A DNA stretch of 64,000 nucleotides from assembly GCF_005217455.1 (NCBI RefSeq), contig NZ_SZPQ01000017.1, positions 83,950 to 147,949 on the forward strand, written 5' to 3'. Under the pieces are notes generated by a model, which did no database searches, had not been told where the DNA came from, and worked only from the letters and a program-made list of their open reading frames with translations. The DNA comes from Martelella alba (lineage in GTDB: Bacteria > Pseudomonadota > Gammaproteobacteria > Enterobacterales > Enterobacteriaceae). Below, in pieces: positions 1-9,794 of the stretch. A program made the position numbers and the translations under genes. Every line of letters starts with the position of its first letter. Position 1 is the stretch's first letter.

Positions 1-663
1 CACCACGGCCACCACGACCGTGCCTTTGACCGTGGCCCGGGATACCGCGGCAAACTTCATCAACAAGTGATGTTTCACGAAGCGTGACAGGGGTAACGCC
101 TCTAGAATCAACCCCACCAGATAGGCGCCATCCTTAAGCAGGAAAAACAATAAATACAGCATAATGCCGAACCCCAGAACAAATCTGAAGGTCCCCCTGC
201 CGATAAGGAAAACACTGCCCGCCAGATATTGGCCGCCGCGCATGGCCAGATCCGATAGCTGTTGCTGGATTTCGGCGGCGTTGGCCATGCCGTGCCGGAC
301 AAGAAAATGACGTAGCCAGTGGGGTAAATGCCCCATAACATCCGCCACAATGCCGGGCATCACAGTGGAATTGCCCTGCAACTTGCCATACACCGCGTTG
401 AATTCCACCGCCAACGAAGACAGGATAACGGCCAATGGAACGAACACGATAAGGCAAATGACCGCCACCGTGAGCAAGGAGGCCAGGCCATTGCGGTCGC
501 CAAGCCACGACCTGAGCCGGACATACAGCGGATGGAAAATGATGGCGAGGATGGCAGACCATAACAGCGCTGATGAATACGGCGCCAGGACATCCAGGAA
601 AGCCAGAGTCGCAATCAGTAAAATCAGGATGAAAAATCCTTTTGTAAGACCTTTGAATCGCAT
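1..663 (-). CDS. AI-2E family transporter (PF01594), C-terminus cut by window edge
   Basis: The reverse strand from 663 downward reads without a stop for 221 codons and leaves the window at base 1. It begins MRFKGLTKGFFILIL and is strongly hydrophobic, with an N-terminal pair of membrane segments, a soluble stretch containing GMANAAEIQQQL, then further segments (VLGFGIMLYLLFFLLKDG) followed by a family-typical KHHLLMKF stretch. This is the pattern of AI-2E/PerM-type permeases (about 350 residues). A GAGGAA ribosome-binding site lies 7 bases before the ATG. Substrate cannot be told: this family includes TqsA, YdiK and PerM and exports various compounds. It is divergent from the sugar kinase at 1059. 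Confidence 0.8.
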   Translation of the reverse strand, partial: MRFKGLTKGFFILILLIATLAFLDVLAPYSSALLWSAILAIIFHPLYVRLRSWLGDRNGLASLLTVAVICLIVFVPLAVILSSLAVEFNAVYGKLQGNSTVMPGIVADVMGHLPHWLRHFLVRHGMANAAEIQQQLSDLAMRGGQYLAGSVFLIGRGTFRFVLGFGIMLYLLFFLLKDGAYLVGLILEALPLSRFVKHHLLMKFAAVSRATVKGTVVVAVV

Positions 664-843
664 ATGTTTTCCTCGGAAACATCCCCGTTTAACGCTTAAA
701 CGTCATTTTTTTAATCCCGCCATATAGCCCCTGGTCATCTCTAAGTATGTCTGAAGATTTACGAAAGTGAATGCTTCTCTGAGCGGAAGTCCTGCCGTCG
801 TCGTGTTAGGGCTTTACATCCCCCCGCTGTGAGGGACTATTTA

Positions 844-859
844 TGTGATCACGCTCAAA
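844..859. promoter_or_regulatory. CRP-like site
   Basis: TGTGA, six bases, then TCAAA: the first half is a perfect CRP half-site and the second matches three of five positions. It lies about 200 bases before the sugar kinase start, in the divergent region. Catabolite control of a sugar-acid kinase would be expected. Confidence 0.4.
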
Positions 860-886
860 TAATTCATCTCCGATAATGGTCGTGAT

Positions 887-902
887 ATGGAACCGATTCC
901 AT
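887..902. promoter_or_regulatory. CG-centred palindrome, possible LacI-family operator
   Basis: ATGGAACCGATTCCAT is a 16-base palindrome with one mismatched pair and a central CG, extended by one more T-A pair on each side. LacI-family operators typically look like this. No LacI-family gene for it is visible nearby; galS is 24 kb away. It sits 43 bases beyond the CRP-like site. Confidence 0.4.
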
Positions 903-1058
903 ACTCATATCCTCATGATGTTTTTCACTGTTTGGGTTGGCGTTTTGCGAAACCTCAACGGCGGACTCTGACGTGTGGCTTATGGGTGACGGCCTAAGCG
1001 GCCTGAGACTAACGACTAACGTGTGGCGCGCGCCCAAAAAAAGAGATAAGGAGTGAGT

Positions 1059-2057
1059 ATGCCTGAATCATCCCCGCCCGGCGCTGCCGGGACAAAACTG
1101 GATGTTATCACCCTCGGCGAGGCCATGGCCATGTTTGTCGCCCAGCAACCGGGTCCCTTGCATCAAGTCGATGTTTTTTCCCGCCGGGCGGCGGGCGCCG
1201 AGCTTAATGTCGCCACAGGGCTGTCGCGGTTGGGGGTGCGTACCGCATGGGTAAGCCGGGTTGGGGATGATTCATTCGGCCGGTTTATTCTCGATACCCT
1301 GGACAACGAACATATCGATAGGCGGGCGGTCACGGTCGATGCGCGTTATCCCAGCGGTTTTCAGCTCAAATCCCGCGCTGACGATGGAACCGATCCCCTC
1401 GTAGAATATTTCCGCAAGGGGACGGCGGCCAGCCACCTTTCGCGCCAGGATTTTAATCCAGAAGATTTTGCCGCCGCGCGCCATCTGCATTTGAGCGGTG
1501 TCGGGGCGGCGCTGTCGGATGAGTCCTATGCTTTGGCCGACTATGCCGCGGGCTGGATGCGGCGGCAAGGTAAAACCGTATCTTTCGACCCTAATCTGCG
1601 GCCGGTGCTTTGGCGTTCGGAGCGGGAGATGGTCGCGCGGTTGAATAAACTGGCCTTCCAGGCGAATTGGGTATTACCGGGCATCAAGGAGGCCGAAATT
1701 TTGACCGGCCATCGGCGGCCGTCGGCCATCGCCGACTTTTATCTGTCGCGGGGCGTCGATGTGGTGGTGATTAAAACCGGCGCCGAGGGGGCCTATTATC
1801 AAGCCGCCGACGGCCGGCAAGGGATGGTGCCGGCGGTGCCGGTCAAGCGGGTGGTGGATACGGTGGGCGCCGGAGATGGTTTCGCGGTTGGCGTCATCAG
1901 CGCGCTGTTGGAAGGGCTGTCGCTGGCAGAGGCGGTAACGCGCGGCAACCATATCGGCGCGCTGGTCATTCAGGCGGCCGGCGACAGCGAAGGCTTGCCC
2001 AATCGGGCGGAACTGGCCGCGGCCATGGCCGGCGAGCGCCTTGCCTCGTCGATATGA
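1059..2057 (+). CDS. PfkB-family sugar kinase, probably 2-dehydro-3-deoxygluconate kinase
   Basis: 332 residues, the usual length for KDG kinases (KdgK), which phosphorylate 2-keto-3-deoxygluconate with ATP. The PfkB signature DTVGAGDGFAVGV near residue 270 holds the catalytic aspartate. The N-terminal GEAMAMF and GAELNVATGLSRLG and the FDPNLRPVLW stretch are typical of the KdgK/ribokinase group. The ATG at 1059 is chosen because AAGGAG lies 5 bases upstream; an in-frame GTG at 1053 overlaps that site. It ends 23 bases from the convergent apbC. The exact substrate (KDG or another keto-deoxy sugar acid) is inferred. Confidence 0.8.
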   Translation: MPESSPPGAAGTKLDVITLGEAMAMFVAQQPGPLHQVDVFSRRAAGAELNVATGLSRLGVRTAWVSRVGDDSFGRFILDTLDNEHIDRRAVTVDARYPSGFQLKSRADDGTDPLVEYFRKGTAASHLSRQDFNPEDFAAARHLHLSGVGAALSDESYALADYAAGWMRRQGKTVSFDPNLRPVLWRSEREMVARLNKLAFQANWVLPGIKEAEILTGHRRPSAIADFYLSRGVDVVVIKTGAEGAYYQAADGRQGMVPAVPVKRVVDTVGAGDGFAVGVISALLEGLSLAEAVTRGNHIGALVIQAAGDSEGLPNRAELAAAMAGERLASSI

Positions 2058-2080
2058 TGCCGGCGAGGCCGCCGCCGCGC

Positions 2081-3193
2081 TTACAGCGCCTTGAAGGCGA
2101 TTTCAGTGGGAATCACCTCGCCCTGCCAGTACAACTGGGCCGCCACCTGGCCGGCCAATTGCCGATAAAGTTCGGTGAATTCGCTATCGGGACGACTGAT
2201 GACCGTCGGTTCGCCCCGATCAAGATCTTCCCGCAGACTGATGTGCAGCGGCAATTGGCCCAACAGCGCGCAATGGTATTGCTCCGCCAGTTTTTGCGCG
2301 CCGCCGGTGCCGAAAATGGCTTCCAGATGGCCGCAATGGCTGCAAATATGCACGCTCATGTTCTCAACGATGCCCAGCACGGGTACCCCGACCTTTTCGA
2401 ACATGATGATGCCTTTACGGGCGTCCGCCAAGGCGATGTCCTGCGGGGTGGTCACCACCAGCGCGCCGGTGACGGGGATATTCTGCGCCAGGGTAAGTTG
2501 GATATCGCCGGTGCCAGGCGGCATGTCCAGCACCAGGTAATCCAGCTCCGGCCACAGGGTATCCTGCAATAATTGCAGTAACGCCTTGCTGGCCATGGGG
2601 CCGCGCCAGACCATGGCGTTATCGTCGGTCACCATGTAGCCGATGGAGTTCGTGGCGAGACCATGGGCCATGATGGGCGCCATATGTTGTCCGTCCGGCG
2701 AGGTGGGGCGTTCGTGCGCCGCGCCCAGCATGGCGGGAATGGACGGGCCGTAGATATCCGCGTCCAGCAGGCCGACGCGTCCCCCTTCGGCCGCCAGCGC
2801 CAGCGCCAGGTTGACCGCCGTGCTGGATTTGCCGACGCCCCCTTTGCCGGAGCTGACCGCAATCAGGTTACGAATGTTCTTCACCCCCGGCGAATCCTTG
2901 ACCCGCCGCAGGGTGGCGATATTGTGGTTTAGCGTCCAGTCAATGGCGCCGGCGCCGGTCACACTCAGCAACTCGGCGCTGACCGTGTCTTTCAGCTCAT
3001 CAAAAGCGCTACGCCAGGCGAACGGCAACGTCAACTCAATGTGCAACGCCCCGTCCAGCAAGGCGCAGTGCGTCAGCGCCTTCAGTTCGTCCAGACCCTG
3101 TTTGAGGGTTGGATGCCGCCAGGCCGCCAGGACCTGGGTCACCTGGGCGCGCAGTACGTCCGGTGTGGAATGTTCGGGTGATGGAGGATTCAT
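2081..3193 (-). CDS. apbC: Iron-sulfur cluster carrier protein ApbC/Mrp
   Basis: A 370-residue P-loop ATPase of the Mrp/NBP35 group that holds and hands on Fe-S clusters in the cytoplasm. It has an N-terminal MIP18-like domain (about residues 1-95), the deviant Walker A SGKGGVGKSS near residue 115, DADIYGPS, and a C-terminal CSHC cluster-binding pair. The start is supported by AAGGAG just upstream. Divergent from metG across 134 bases, as in E. coli. Function is firm from family knowledge. Confidence 0.95.
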   Translation of the reverse strand: MNPPSPEHSTPDVLRAQVTQVLAAWRHPTLKQGLDELKALTHCALLDGALHIELTLPFAWRSAFDELKDTVSAELLSVTGAGAIDWTLNHNIATLRRVKDSPGVKNIRNLIAVSSGKGGVGKSSTAVNLALALAAEGGRVGLLDADIYGPSIPAMLGAAHERPTSPDGQHMAPIMAHGLATNSIGYMVTDDNAMVWRGPMASKALLQLLQDTLWPELDYLVLDMPPGTGDIQLTLAQNIPVTGALVVTTPQDIALADARKGIIMFEKVGVPVLGIVENMSVHICSHCGHLEAIFGTGGAQKLAEQYHCALLGQLPLHISLREDLDRGEPTVISRPDSEFTELYRQLAGQVAAQLYWQGEVIPTEIAFKAL

Positions 3194-3327
3194 CCCGGCT
3201 CCTTAAATTTGGTGTATTTACCCGTTGGACATAGCATAACAGATCCCGCCGAGCTTGTTTACGGCGGGCATGGCTATCGGTTACCATCAGAAACTCTTTA
3301 TTTCATCTGAAAAAGCGCATTTCCACC

Positions 3328-5358
3328 ATGACTCAAGTCGCGAAAAAAATACTGGTAACCTGTGCGTTACCTTACGCTAACGGTTCAATCCATTTAGGCC
3401 ACATGCTGGAGCATATCCAGGCGGATATTTGGGTCCGTTTTCAGCGAATGCGCGGCAATCGGGTTTATTTCATCTGCGCCGACGACGCCCATGGCACGCC
3501 GATTATGCTCAAGGCGCAACAACTGGGTATTGCCCCGGAAAAAATGATTGATGAAATGAACCGGGAGCATTTGGCGGATTTCACTGGTTTTGGCGTCAGC
3601 TTCGACAATTACCACTCCACCCATAGCGACGAAAACCGGGCGCTGTCGAATCTGATTTATCAGCGGCTCAAGGCCGGCGGCTATATCAAGACCCGCATCA
3701 TTTCACAGCTCTACGATCCGCAAAAGGCCATGTTTCTGCCCGATCGGTTCGTTAAGGGTACGTGCCCCCGCTGCAAATCGCCCGATCAGTACGGCGATAA
3801 TTGCGAGGTGTGCGGCGCCACTTATAGCCCCACTGAACTTATCGATCCCAAATCGGCGGTATCCGGCGCCACCCCGGTCATGCGGGATTCGGAGCATTTC
3901 TTTTTCGATTTACCGGCGTTCAGCGATATGCTTCACGCCTGGACCCGCTCCGGCGCGCTACAAGAGCAAGTCGCCAATAAAATGCAGGAATGGTTCGACG
4001 CCGGTTTGCAGCAATGGGATATTTCCCGCGACGCGCCCTACTTCGGTTTTGAAGTTCCCGACGCGCCGGGCAAGTACTTCTACGTGTGGCTTGATGCGCC
4101 CATCGGCTATATGGGGTCGTTTAAAAATCTGTGCGTCAAACGCGGCGACATCGATTTCGACGATTACTGGCGGCCGGGTTCCGATGCGGAGCTGTATCAT
4201 TTTATCGGTAAGGATATCGTTTATTTTCATAGTCTGTTCTGGCCGGCCATGCTGGAGGGCAGCGGTTTTCGTAAACCCACCAATCTGTTCGTTCACGGCT
4301 ATGTGACGGTCAACGGCGCCAAGATGTCCAAATCCCGCGGCACCTTCATCAAGGCCGCGACCTACCTTAAGCACTTGGATGCGGATTGCCTGCGGTATTA
4401 TTATGCCGCCAAACTGTCGTCCCACATCGACGATATCGACTTGAACCTGGAAGACTTCGTCCAGCGGGTCAACGCGGATATCGTCAACAAAGTGGTGAAC
4501 CTGGCTTCCCGCAACGCCGGTTTCATCAATAAACGGTTTGCCGGGCGGTTATCCGATACCGTGGCCGATCCCGCTTTGTACCGCGCCTTTACCGATGCGG
4601 CGGCCGGCATCGCCGAGGCGTTCGACAGCCGCGAATCCGGGCGGGCCATTCGGGAAATCACGGCATTGGCCGATTTGGCCAACCGCTATGTGGACGAGCA
4701 GGCGCCCTGGGTGGTGGCGAAGCAGGAAGGCGCCGAGCGGAAGCTACAGGATATCTGCTCAATGGGCATCAATCTGTTCCGTGTCCTGATGACCTATCTG
4801 AAGCCGGTGCTGCCGTCCCTGGCACAGCGCGCCGAAGCTTTCCTGAGCACCGAACTGACATGGAACGGCGTTGCCGAGCCGTTGACCGGGCATACCGTCA
4901 ACGCCTTCAAGGCGCTGTTTAGCCGTATCGATCCGGCCCAGGTGGCGGCCATGGTGGCCGAATCCCGGGAAGACGCGGCGGCCTCGGCCGCGCCGGCGTC
5001 CGGCCCCCTGACGGATGAGCCGCTGCTGGAGACGATAGCCTTCGATGATTTCGCCAAAGTGGACCTGCGTATCGCGGCCATCAAACACGCCGAGATCGTC
5101 GAGGGTTCCGATAAGCTTCTGCGGCTGACGCTGGAGCTGGGCGGCGAAACCCGCCAGGTGTTCTCCGGCATCCGCGCGGCCTATCCGGATCCTGCCGTGC
5201 TGATTGGCCGATTGACGGTAATGGTGGCTAATCTGGCGCCGCGCAAGATGCGCTTTGGGGTATCGCAGGGCATGGTGCTGGCGGCGGGACCGGGCGGCAA
5301 GGATATTTTCCTGCTCAGCCCGGACGCCGGCGCCCTGCCCGGCATGGCGGTCAGGTAA
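3328..5358 (+). CDS. metG: Methionine--tRNA ligase
   Basis: 676 residues, the E. coli MetG size. It charges tRNA-Met and initiator tRNA. Visible are the class I HIGH motif as HLGH (residues 22-25), the zinc knuckle CPRCKSP...CEVCG in the connective peptide, the KMSKS loop in [11 protein letters not shown], the anticodon-binding helical domain, and a C-terminal EMAP-II-like tRNA-binding and dimerisation domain from about residue 575 ([14 protein letters not shown]). Start [10 protein letters not shown] matches E. coli exactly. Essential housekeeping gene. Confidence 0.98.
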   Translation: MTQVAKKILVTCALPYANGSIHLGHMLEHIQADIWVRFQRMRGNRVYFICADDAHGTPIMLKAQQLGIAPEKMIDEMNREHLADFTGFGVSFDNYHSTHSDENRALSNLIYQRLKAGGYIKTRIISQLYDPQKAMFLPDRFVKGTCPRCKSPDQYGDNCEVCGATYSPTELIDPKSAVSGATPVMRDSEHFFFDLPAFSDMLHAWTRSGALQEQVANKMQEWFDAGLQQWDISRDAPYFGFEVPDAPGKYFYVWLDAPIGYMGSFKNLCVKRGDIDFDDYWRPGSDAELYHFIGKDIVYFHSLFWPAMLEGSGFRKPTNLFVHGYVTVNGAKMSKSRGTFIKAATYLKHLDADCLRYYYAAKLSSHIDDIDLNLEDFVQRVNADIVNKVVNLASRNAGFINKRFAGRLSDTVADPALYRAFTDAAAGIAEAFDSRESGRAIREITALADLANRYVDEQAPWVVAKQEGAERKLQDICSMGINLFRVLMTYLKPVLPSLAQRAEAFLSTELTWNGVAEPLTGHTVNAFKALFSRIDPAQVAAMVAESREDAAASAAPASGPLTDEPLLETIAFDDFAKVDLRIAAIKHAEIVEGSDKLLRLTLELGGETRQVFSGIRAAYPDPAVLIGRLTVMVANLAPRKMRFGVSQGMVLAAGPGGKDIFLLSPDAGALPGMAVR

Positions 5359-5429
5359 GCGTCGGCGCGGCGGGCCGAATACAGACAATGTTGTGGATTA
5401 GGTAAGCAGGTAACCGGAAGGGTTTTATT

Positions 5430-6653
5430 ATGGACGCTGTACCGCTGGCGAAGGGATTTCCGCCCATCATCAAAGCACTGTTTCTGGCTTCTATCGCGTT
5501 GACTGTCGGACGCGGCCTGTCGTTGCCGTTTCTGGCCTTGTATCTCTCGGATCAACTGGGGCTGACGCCGGGCAGGATAGGCCTGGTGCTGGGCGCCGGC
5601 CTGGCTCTGGGCATCATTTTCAGTTTATACGGCGGCTATTTGGTGGACCGGTTCAATAAGAGAACGGTCATTGCCGCGGCCATGTCCCTGTTTACCCTGT
5701 CATTTTTTGTTTTGCCGCAATGTCGCACCTGGCCGAGCCTGGTTTTACTGCAAGCGCTTATCATTACCGCCTATTCCCAGTTCAGCATCACCCTTAAGGC
5801 GATCATTGCCGAATGGTTGCCGGTGGCCGCGCGCGTCAGGGCATTCTCCCTGAATTATACCCTGGTGAATATCGGCTGGGCGGTGGGACCGCCGCTGGGC
5901 GTGATGGCTGCCGCCATCGGCCCGGTGATACCGTTTTATCTTTCCGGCGCCATCGGCGCGCTGGCCACCGCCGTTATGGTGTGGCTGCTGTCCCGTTTCG
6001 GGCGCCCGCCGGCCGAAATGAGCGGCGGCGATGCCCCGTCCGCCGCGCAAAAGATCAATTTCCGCCAGACCCTGAGCTTGCTGCGTCATGACAAGCGGCT
6101 CATTTACTTTACCCTGGGCGGATTGCTGGGCAGCATGGTGTTCAGCCAGTTCGCCAATTGTCTCTCGCAATATCTCATGGTGTCGTTCGACAATGCGTTC
6201 GCCTATCGGGTCGTGGGCATCATTCTCCCGGTCAACGCCACCGTGGTCATTACCCTGCAGTATCTCCTGAGCCGCAGAATCAAACAGGAAGCGTTGCTGT
6301 CGTGGCTGGTGGCCGGCAATGTGTTTTTCATTGTCGGCTTACTGGGCTTTATGCTGGCGCAGCACTCGCTGCCGTTGTGGATAATCGGCGTGGCGATATT
6401 TTCCCTGGGCGAGATCATTACCATCCCGGTAGAATATCTGTTTATCGATTTTATCGCGCCGCCGCATCTGAAAGGCAGTTATTACGGCATGCAAAACCTG
6501 GCCAACCTGGGCGGCGCGGCCAACCCGGTGGTCACCGGCTTCCTGTTGACCTGGGCACCGCCGGATACCTTGTTCGTCGTGCTGATCGTGGCCATTTTGC
6601 TGAGTCTCGGGCTGTTTTATCGCGGTTTCCGTTTCGCCCGGCCGGACGCATAG
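5430..6653 (+). CDS. MFS transporter, YdeE-like
   Basis: 407 residues with twelve hydrophobic segments. The MFS motif A region appears as GGYLVDRFNKR after the second segment. The N-terminus (TVGRGLSLPFLALYLS) and overall pattern resemble E. coli YdeE, a dipeptide and drug exporter. It lies 71 bases after metG, with TAACCGGAAGGG ahead of the ATG. In E. coli no such gene follows metG, so this is a lineage-specific insertion. Substrate unknown; assignment as an efflux carrier is inferred. Confidence 0.75.
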   Translation: MDAVPLAKGFPPIIKALFLASIALTVGRGLSLPFLALYLSDQLGLTPGRIGLVLGAGLALGIIFSLYGGYLVDRFNKRTVIAAAMSLFTLSFFVLPQCRTWPSLVLLQALIITAYSQFSITLKAIIAEWLPVAARVRAFSLNYTLVNIGWAVGPPLGVMAAAIGPVIPFYLSGAIGALATAVMVWLLSRFGRPPAEMSGGDAPSAAQKINFRQTLSLLRHDKRLIYFTLGGLLGSMVFSQFANCLSQYLMVSFDNAFAYRVVGIILPVNATVVITLQYLLSRRIKQEALLSWLVAGNVFFIVGLLGFMLAQHSLPLWIIGVAIFSLGEIITIPVEYLFIDFIAPPHLKGSYYGMQNLANLGGAANPVVTGFLLTWAPPDTLFVVLIVAILLSLGLFYRGFRFARPDA

Positions 6654-6722
6654 CCGGCCCGACGCCACCGCATCGGCGGAGTCCGGCCTTGGCCGCGCTT
6701 TCCGCCCTGCCCGGCCGTTACG

Positions 6723-7628
6723 TTAAATCACCCCGCTGCGCCGCAATGCCGCCCTGATGTTTTCTTTCACGTCCTCCCTCAGCGGCGAGGCGGGTTGCAG
6801 GGCATTCACCGAGATATCCACGCCCACCAGTTGGATGGCGTATTTCACGACATTGTAAAATGGCGCATCGTAGGTATAAAGCTCGGGAATAAAGGACAAC
6901 CGCTGCTGCAAGCGCACCGCTTCGGCGTAATCCTGGCGCCGCCAGGCCTGGTAGATACCGCAGGTAAGCTGGGGCGCGAAGTTGGCGCTGGCCGGGATGC
7001 TGCCGTCGCCGCCCAGGATCAGGGTGCCGAACAAATATTCGTCATAACCGGCGAAGACCGCGAAATCCGGGCGCGCTGGTTTGACTTCGTGAAGGGTCTC
7101 GCGAATATGGCTTAACGTATCCACGGTGTCTTTAAGGCCGACGATGTTCGGGCACGCCTCCGCCAGGCGGCGAATCACCGGCACCGGAATATTTTGCCCG
7201 GTAAGCGCGGGGAAGTTGTACATCAGGATCGGCAGGCTGACCGCGTCGGCCAGGTGTTTGTAATGCAGGAAAAGGTTGTTTTCGCTGAGGGGATTGTAGT
7301 AGGGATTGACCGCCACCACCCCATCCGCTCCGATTTTTTGCGCATGCAGACCGTAACGGATGGTTTCCCGGGTGCCGGAATGGGCAATGCCTATTAAGAC
7401 CGGTTTGCGTTTATTGACATAGTTGACGCAAAATTCGGCGGTTTGCAGACGCAACGCCTCCGACATATGGGCGAATTCGCCGGCGCTGCCCAGAAAAAAC
7501 AATCCATTGACCGCCGAGTCCAACAAGCTGTCCAGCAAGTGGGCCATACTGGCTTCATCCAGTTTTTCATCGGCGGTGAACAGGGTGGGTACCGGCGGTA
7601 TAACGCCATAAAAACGTGTTGTAGGCAT
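6723..7628 (-). CDS. DapA/NanA-family aldolase, YagE-like (possible 2-keto-3-deoxygluconate aldolase)
   Basis: 301 residues, a TIM-barrel class I aldolase. It shows the family's GSAGEF motif (residues 47-52), the catalytic tyrosine in LMYNFPA, and the Schiff-base lysine in IVGLKDTVDTL. The sequence resembles YagE/YjhH, which cleave 2-keto-3-deoxy sugar acids to pyruvate and an aldehyde, more than true DapA of lysine synthesis. A KDG-type kinase lies 5 kb away, so handling of keto-deoxy sugar acids is possible. Substrate remains inferred. Confidence 0.75.
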   Translation of the reverse strand: MPTTRFYGVIPPVPTLFTADEKLDEASMAHLLDSLLDSAVNGLFFLGSAGEFAHMSEALRLQTAEFCVNYVNKRKPVLIGIAHSGTRETIRYGLHAQKIGADGVVAVNPYYNPLSENNLFLHYKHLADAVSLPILMYNFPALTGQNIPVPVIRRLAEACPNIVGLKDTVDTLSHIRETLHEVKPARPDFAVFAGYDEYLFGTLILGGDGSIPASANFAPQLTCGIYQAWRRQDYAEAVRLQQRLSFIPELYTYDAPFYNVVKYAIQLVGVDISVNALQPASPLREDVKENIRAALRRSGVI

Positions 7629-7766
7629 AAGAAGTCATTCTCCTGACGGCTAAAATCCTCCGGTCGGCAAATCTACCGGAATAGATGAGGTCTTCTTTGT
7701 TAACAGATTCGCCTGGTTTTTTTCGTGCGCCAGCGCAGAGTTTTGCCGGACGCAAGCACCCCGGTA

Positions 7767-8393
7767 TCAAGCCGGCAAGGCAGCTTTCAGACAATGCCCC
7801 AGATTGCTGCCCAGACACTGCACGGCCAACTGCCACAGCGGTCCGCACGGCAATTCGCCGCCCTGCCCGCGAATGGCGCGTAAATGATCAAAGGCATGCT
7901 TGAGGGTCGGATAACGATCGCTTAACGCCAGATGCAGAAACAGCGCCACCACCGTTACCGACCGGCAGCGGCCGGCCAGACAATGCACCAGAATATTGCC
8001 CGGCCGATGGTCAGGGTAATCCGCCGGCCCCGGGCTGGCCTGCGTCAAAAGGCCGCCCAGCGCCAGAATGGCCGCCATCAGATGCGGCAACGTGTTGCCG
8101 CTGCCTTCAATCAGGCCCACATGACTGTGCCGCACCAGCATGCCATCCGGCAGCGTTACCGGCGACGGCGGCAGATTGACCGCCACATTCAGCGCGCTGG
8201 TGATACCGTGGGCGCCCAGCAGCGCGCCGTCGCGGGCGGCCTGCCCGTTGCCGATATACAGCGTGGCGTCATAAGGTCCCACATGCCGCTCCACCAGCCA
8301 CAGCCGCGGCGGATGATCTTCGCTTTGCCCGGTCGTAACGACGGACGCCGGCGTGATACACTTTTCCGGGAGCGGAGCCGGTCTCATCTTCAT
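7767..8393 (-). CDS. Dual-specificity phosphatase-like protein
   Basis: 208 residues. Residues 137-145 read HCLAGRCRS, which fits the Cys-phosphatase signature HCx5RS with catalytic Cys138 and Arg144. The upstream fold elements fit a compact dual-specificity phosphatase: [12 protein letters not shown] near residue 46, then [10 protein letters not shown]. Where these enzymes usually carry the general-acid aspartate, the visible segment is VGLIEGSGN, with a glutamate. It stands alone between the aldolase and yohJK and has no E. coli counterpart here. Protein, nucleotide and phosphoinositide substrates all remain possible. Confidence 0.65.
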   Translation of the reverse strand: MKMRPAPLPEKCITPASVVTTGQSEDHPPRLWLVERHVGPYDATLYIGNGQAARDGALLGAHGITSALNVAVNLPPSPVTLPDGMLVRHSHVGLIEGSGNTLPHLMAAILALGGLLTQASPGPADYPDHRPGNILVHCLAGRCRSVTVVALFLHLALSDRYPTLKHAFDHLRAIRGQGGELPCGPLWQLAVQCLGSNLGHCLKAALPA

Positions 8394-8435
8394 AGGAACC
8401 TCATGGGGCTAGGGTGGGGCGGGATTTCCGCCGAC

Positions 8436-8474
8436 GAACATTCACGGTCGGAACATTCACAGTCAGGGTATAGT
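8436..8474 (+). promoter_or_regulatory. Tandem 15-bp repeat upstream of yohJ, with a -10-like hexamer
   Basis: GAACATTCAC-N-GTC occurs twice head to tail (8436-8449 and 8451-8464) with a 15-base period. TATAGT follows at 8469-8474. There is no good -35 hexamer, as would fit an activator-dependent promoter. LrgAB-type genes elsewhere are activated by LytTR regulators that bind direct repeats, though with longer spacing, so the binding protein here is unknown. Confidence 0.35.
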
Positions 8475-8612
8475 ATGGCAGCAATCATCGTGCCTGGCGG
8501 CCGGTTCACCTTAGCCATGATCCATGACAATGTCGTGATACCCCCCAGTACCCGGTGGCGCCAGACGCGGTTTAATTGTATGATGAATGCGGTCAGTAAT
8601 AAGGTTGCGACA

Positions 8613-9017
8613 ATGCGTAATATGTTGTTGAATGGCTGGGCCCTGGTCCGGGCTTTCGCCTTGATTTATCTTTGTCTGTTCATCGGTAACGCGCTCTCGG
8701 CGTTGTTGCCGATCACGATCCCCGGCAGTATCCTCGGAATGCTGATTTTGTTTGTCCTGCTTTCCCTGCAAATCCTCCCGCCGTTATGGCTTAAACCCGG
8801 TTGCCACCTGCTCATTCGCTATATGGCGCTGCTTTTTGTGCCCATAGGCGTCGGCGTCATGAATTATTACCACGAATTATCCTCGCAATTCGGCCCGATC
8901 GTGGTGTCATGTTTGGTGAGCACCTTTATTGTGATGCTGGTGGTGGGTTATAGCTCCCATTTTATCCATCGCGAACGCCCCGTGGTGGGTCGCCCGCATC
9001 CGCGCGAGGATGAATGA
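8613..9017 (+). CDS. yohJ: CidA/LrgA family inner-membrane protein YohJ
   Basis: 134 residues with four membrane segments; very similar to E. coli YohJ through [16 protein letters not shown] and [18 protein letters not shown]. The family partners with LrgB proteins and has been tied to murein hydrolase control and to pyruvate transport in Gram-positive species. The ATG at 8613 is chosen because it reproduces the E. coli N-terminal length and has AAGG 8 bases upstream; in-frame ATGs at 8580 and 8583 add a tail without homology. The stop overlaps the yohK start as ATGA. Confidence 0.9.
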   Translation: MRNMLLNGWALVRAFALIYLCLFIGNALSALLPITIPGSILGMLILFVLLSLQILPPLWLKPGCHLLIRYMALLFVPIGVGVMNYYHELSSQFGPIVVSCLVSTFIVMLVVGYSSHFIHRERPVVGRPHPREDE

Positions 9018-9712
9018 TGTTAGCCAATATCTGGTGGTCCCTGCCGTTGACCCTGCTGGTGTTTTTCGCCGCCCGCCGATTGGCGGCCCGTTTCCATTCG
9101 CCGCTGCTCAATCCGTTGCTGGTGTCCATGGTGGTGCTTATCCCATTCCTGCTGGCAACCGGCATACCCTACTCCCGCTATTTCGCCGGCAGCCGGGTAC
9201 TCAACGATCTGCTGCAACCGGCGGTGGTGGCGCTGGCGTTTCCGCTTTATGAACAACTGCATCAGATTCGCGCGCGCTGGAAATCCATTATCGGTATTTG
9301 CCTGGTGGGCAGTTTGACCGCCATGACCACCGGTACCGCCTTGGCGTTGCTTATGGGCGCTACGCCGGATATCGCCGCCTCGGTGCTGCCTAAATCCGTC
9401 ACCACCCCCATCGCCATGGCGGTATCGCAATCCATCGGCGGCATTCCGGCCATCAGCGCGGTTTGCGTGATTTTTGTCGGCATACTCGGCGCCGTGCTGG
9501 GACACAGTCTGCTTAACCGCCTGGGAATCACCACCAAGGCGTCGCGCGGGTTGGCCATGGGTACCGCGTCCCACGCGCTCGGTACCGCCCGTTGCGCCGA
9601 GCTGGATTTTCAGGAAGGCGCTTTTAGCTCGCTGGCGCTGGTCATCTGCGGGATTATTACCTCGCTGCTCGCGCCCTTTCTGTTTCCCGTTCTGCTGGCG
9701 GTTTTTCACTGA
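9014..9712 (+). CDS. yohK: LrgB family inner-membrane protein YohK
   Basis: 232 residues, highly hydrophobic, with the LrgB hallmarks [19 protein letters not shown] and [12 protein letters not shown]. Translationally coupled to yohJ by a 4-base overlap; a second ATG at 9017 is equally possible. It should form the membrane complex with YohJ. Order yohJ-yohK-cdd is as in E. coli. Confidence 0.93.
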   Translation: MMLANIWWSLPLTLLVFFAARRLAARFHSPLLNPLLVSMVVLIPFLLATGIPYSRYFAGSRVLNDLLQPAVVALAFPLYEQLHQIRARWKSIIGICLVGSLTAMTTGTALALLMGATPDIAASVLPKSVTTPIAMAVSQSIGGIPAISAVCVIFVGILGAVLGHSLLNRLGITTKASRGLAMGTASHALGTARCAELDFQEGAFSSLALVICGIITSLLAPFLFPVLLAVFH

Positions 9713-9794
9713 TATAACGCGATAAGAGATTGATCATATTATTTTTCCATTGACCGATTAGAATGAGTTCCCCACGCGCCTCTGGAGAATCATC

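Larger units (their letters stand above)
664..1058. other. Divergent intergenic region between permease and sugar kinase
   Basis: About 395 bases without a convincing gene. It holds a CRP-like site (844-859) and a CG-centred palindrome (887-902), described separately. Nothing else specific was seen. Confidence 0.6.

Noticed and set aside
887..902. KdgR box reading of the palindrome
   Set aside because: The KdgR pattern needs five bases between its half-sites and a TGAAA start; this site has TGGAA and a four-base centre.
2054..2572. 172-residue open frame antisense to apbC
   Set aside because: It is the complement of a clearly real gene and has the odd His/Gln/Arg-rich composition of GC-rich shadows.
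7932..8612. Long N-terminal extension of yohJ
   Set aside because: The sequence is the complement of the phosphatase gene and gives a non-membrane, Arg/Gln-rich leader.
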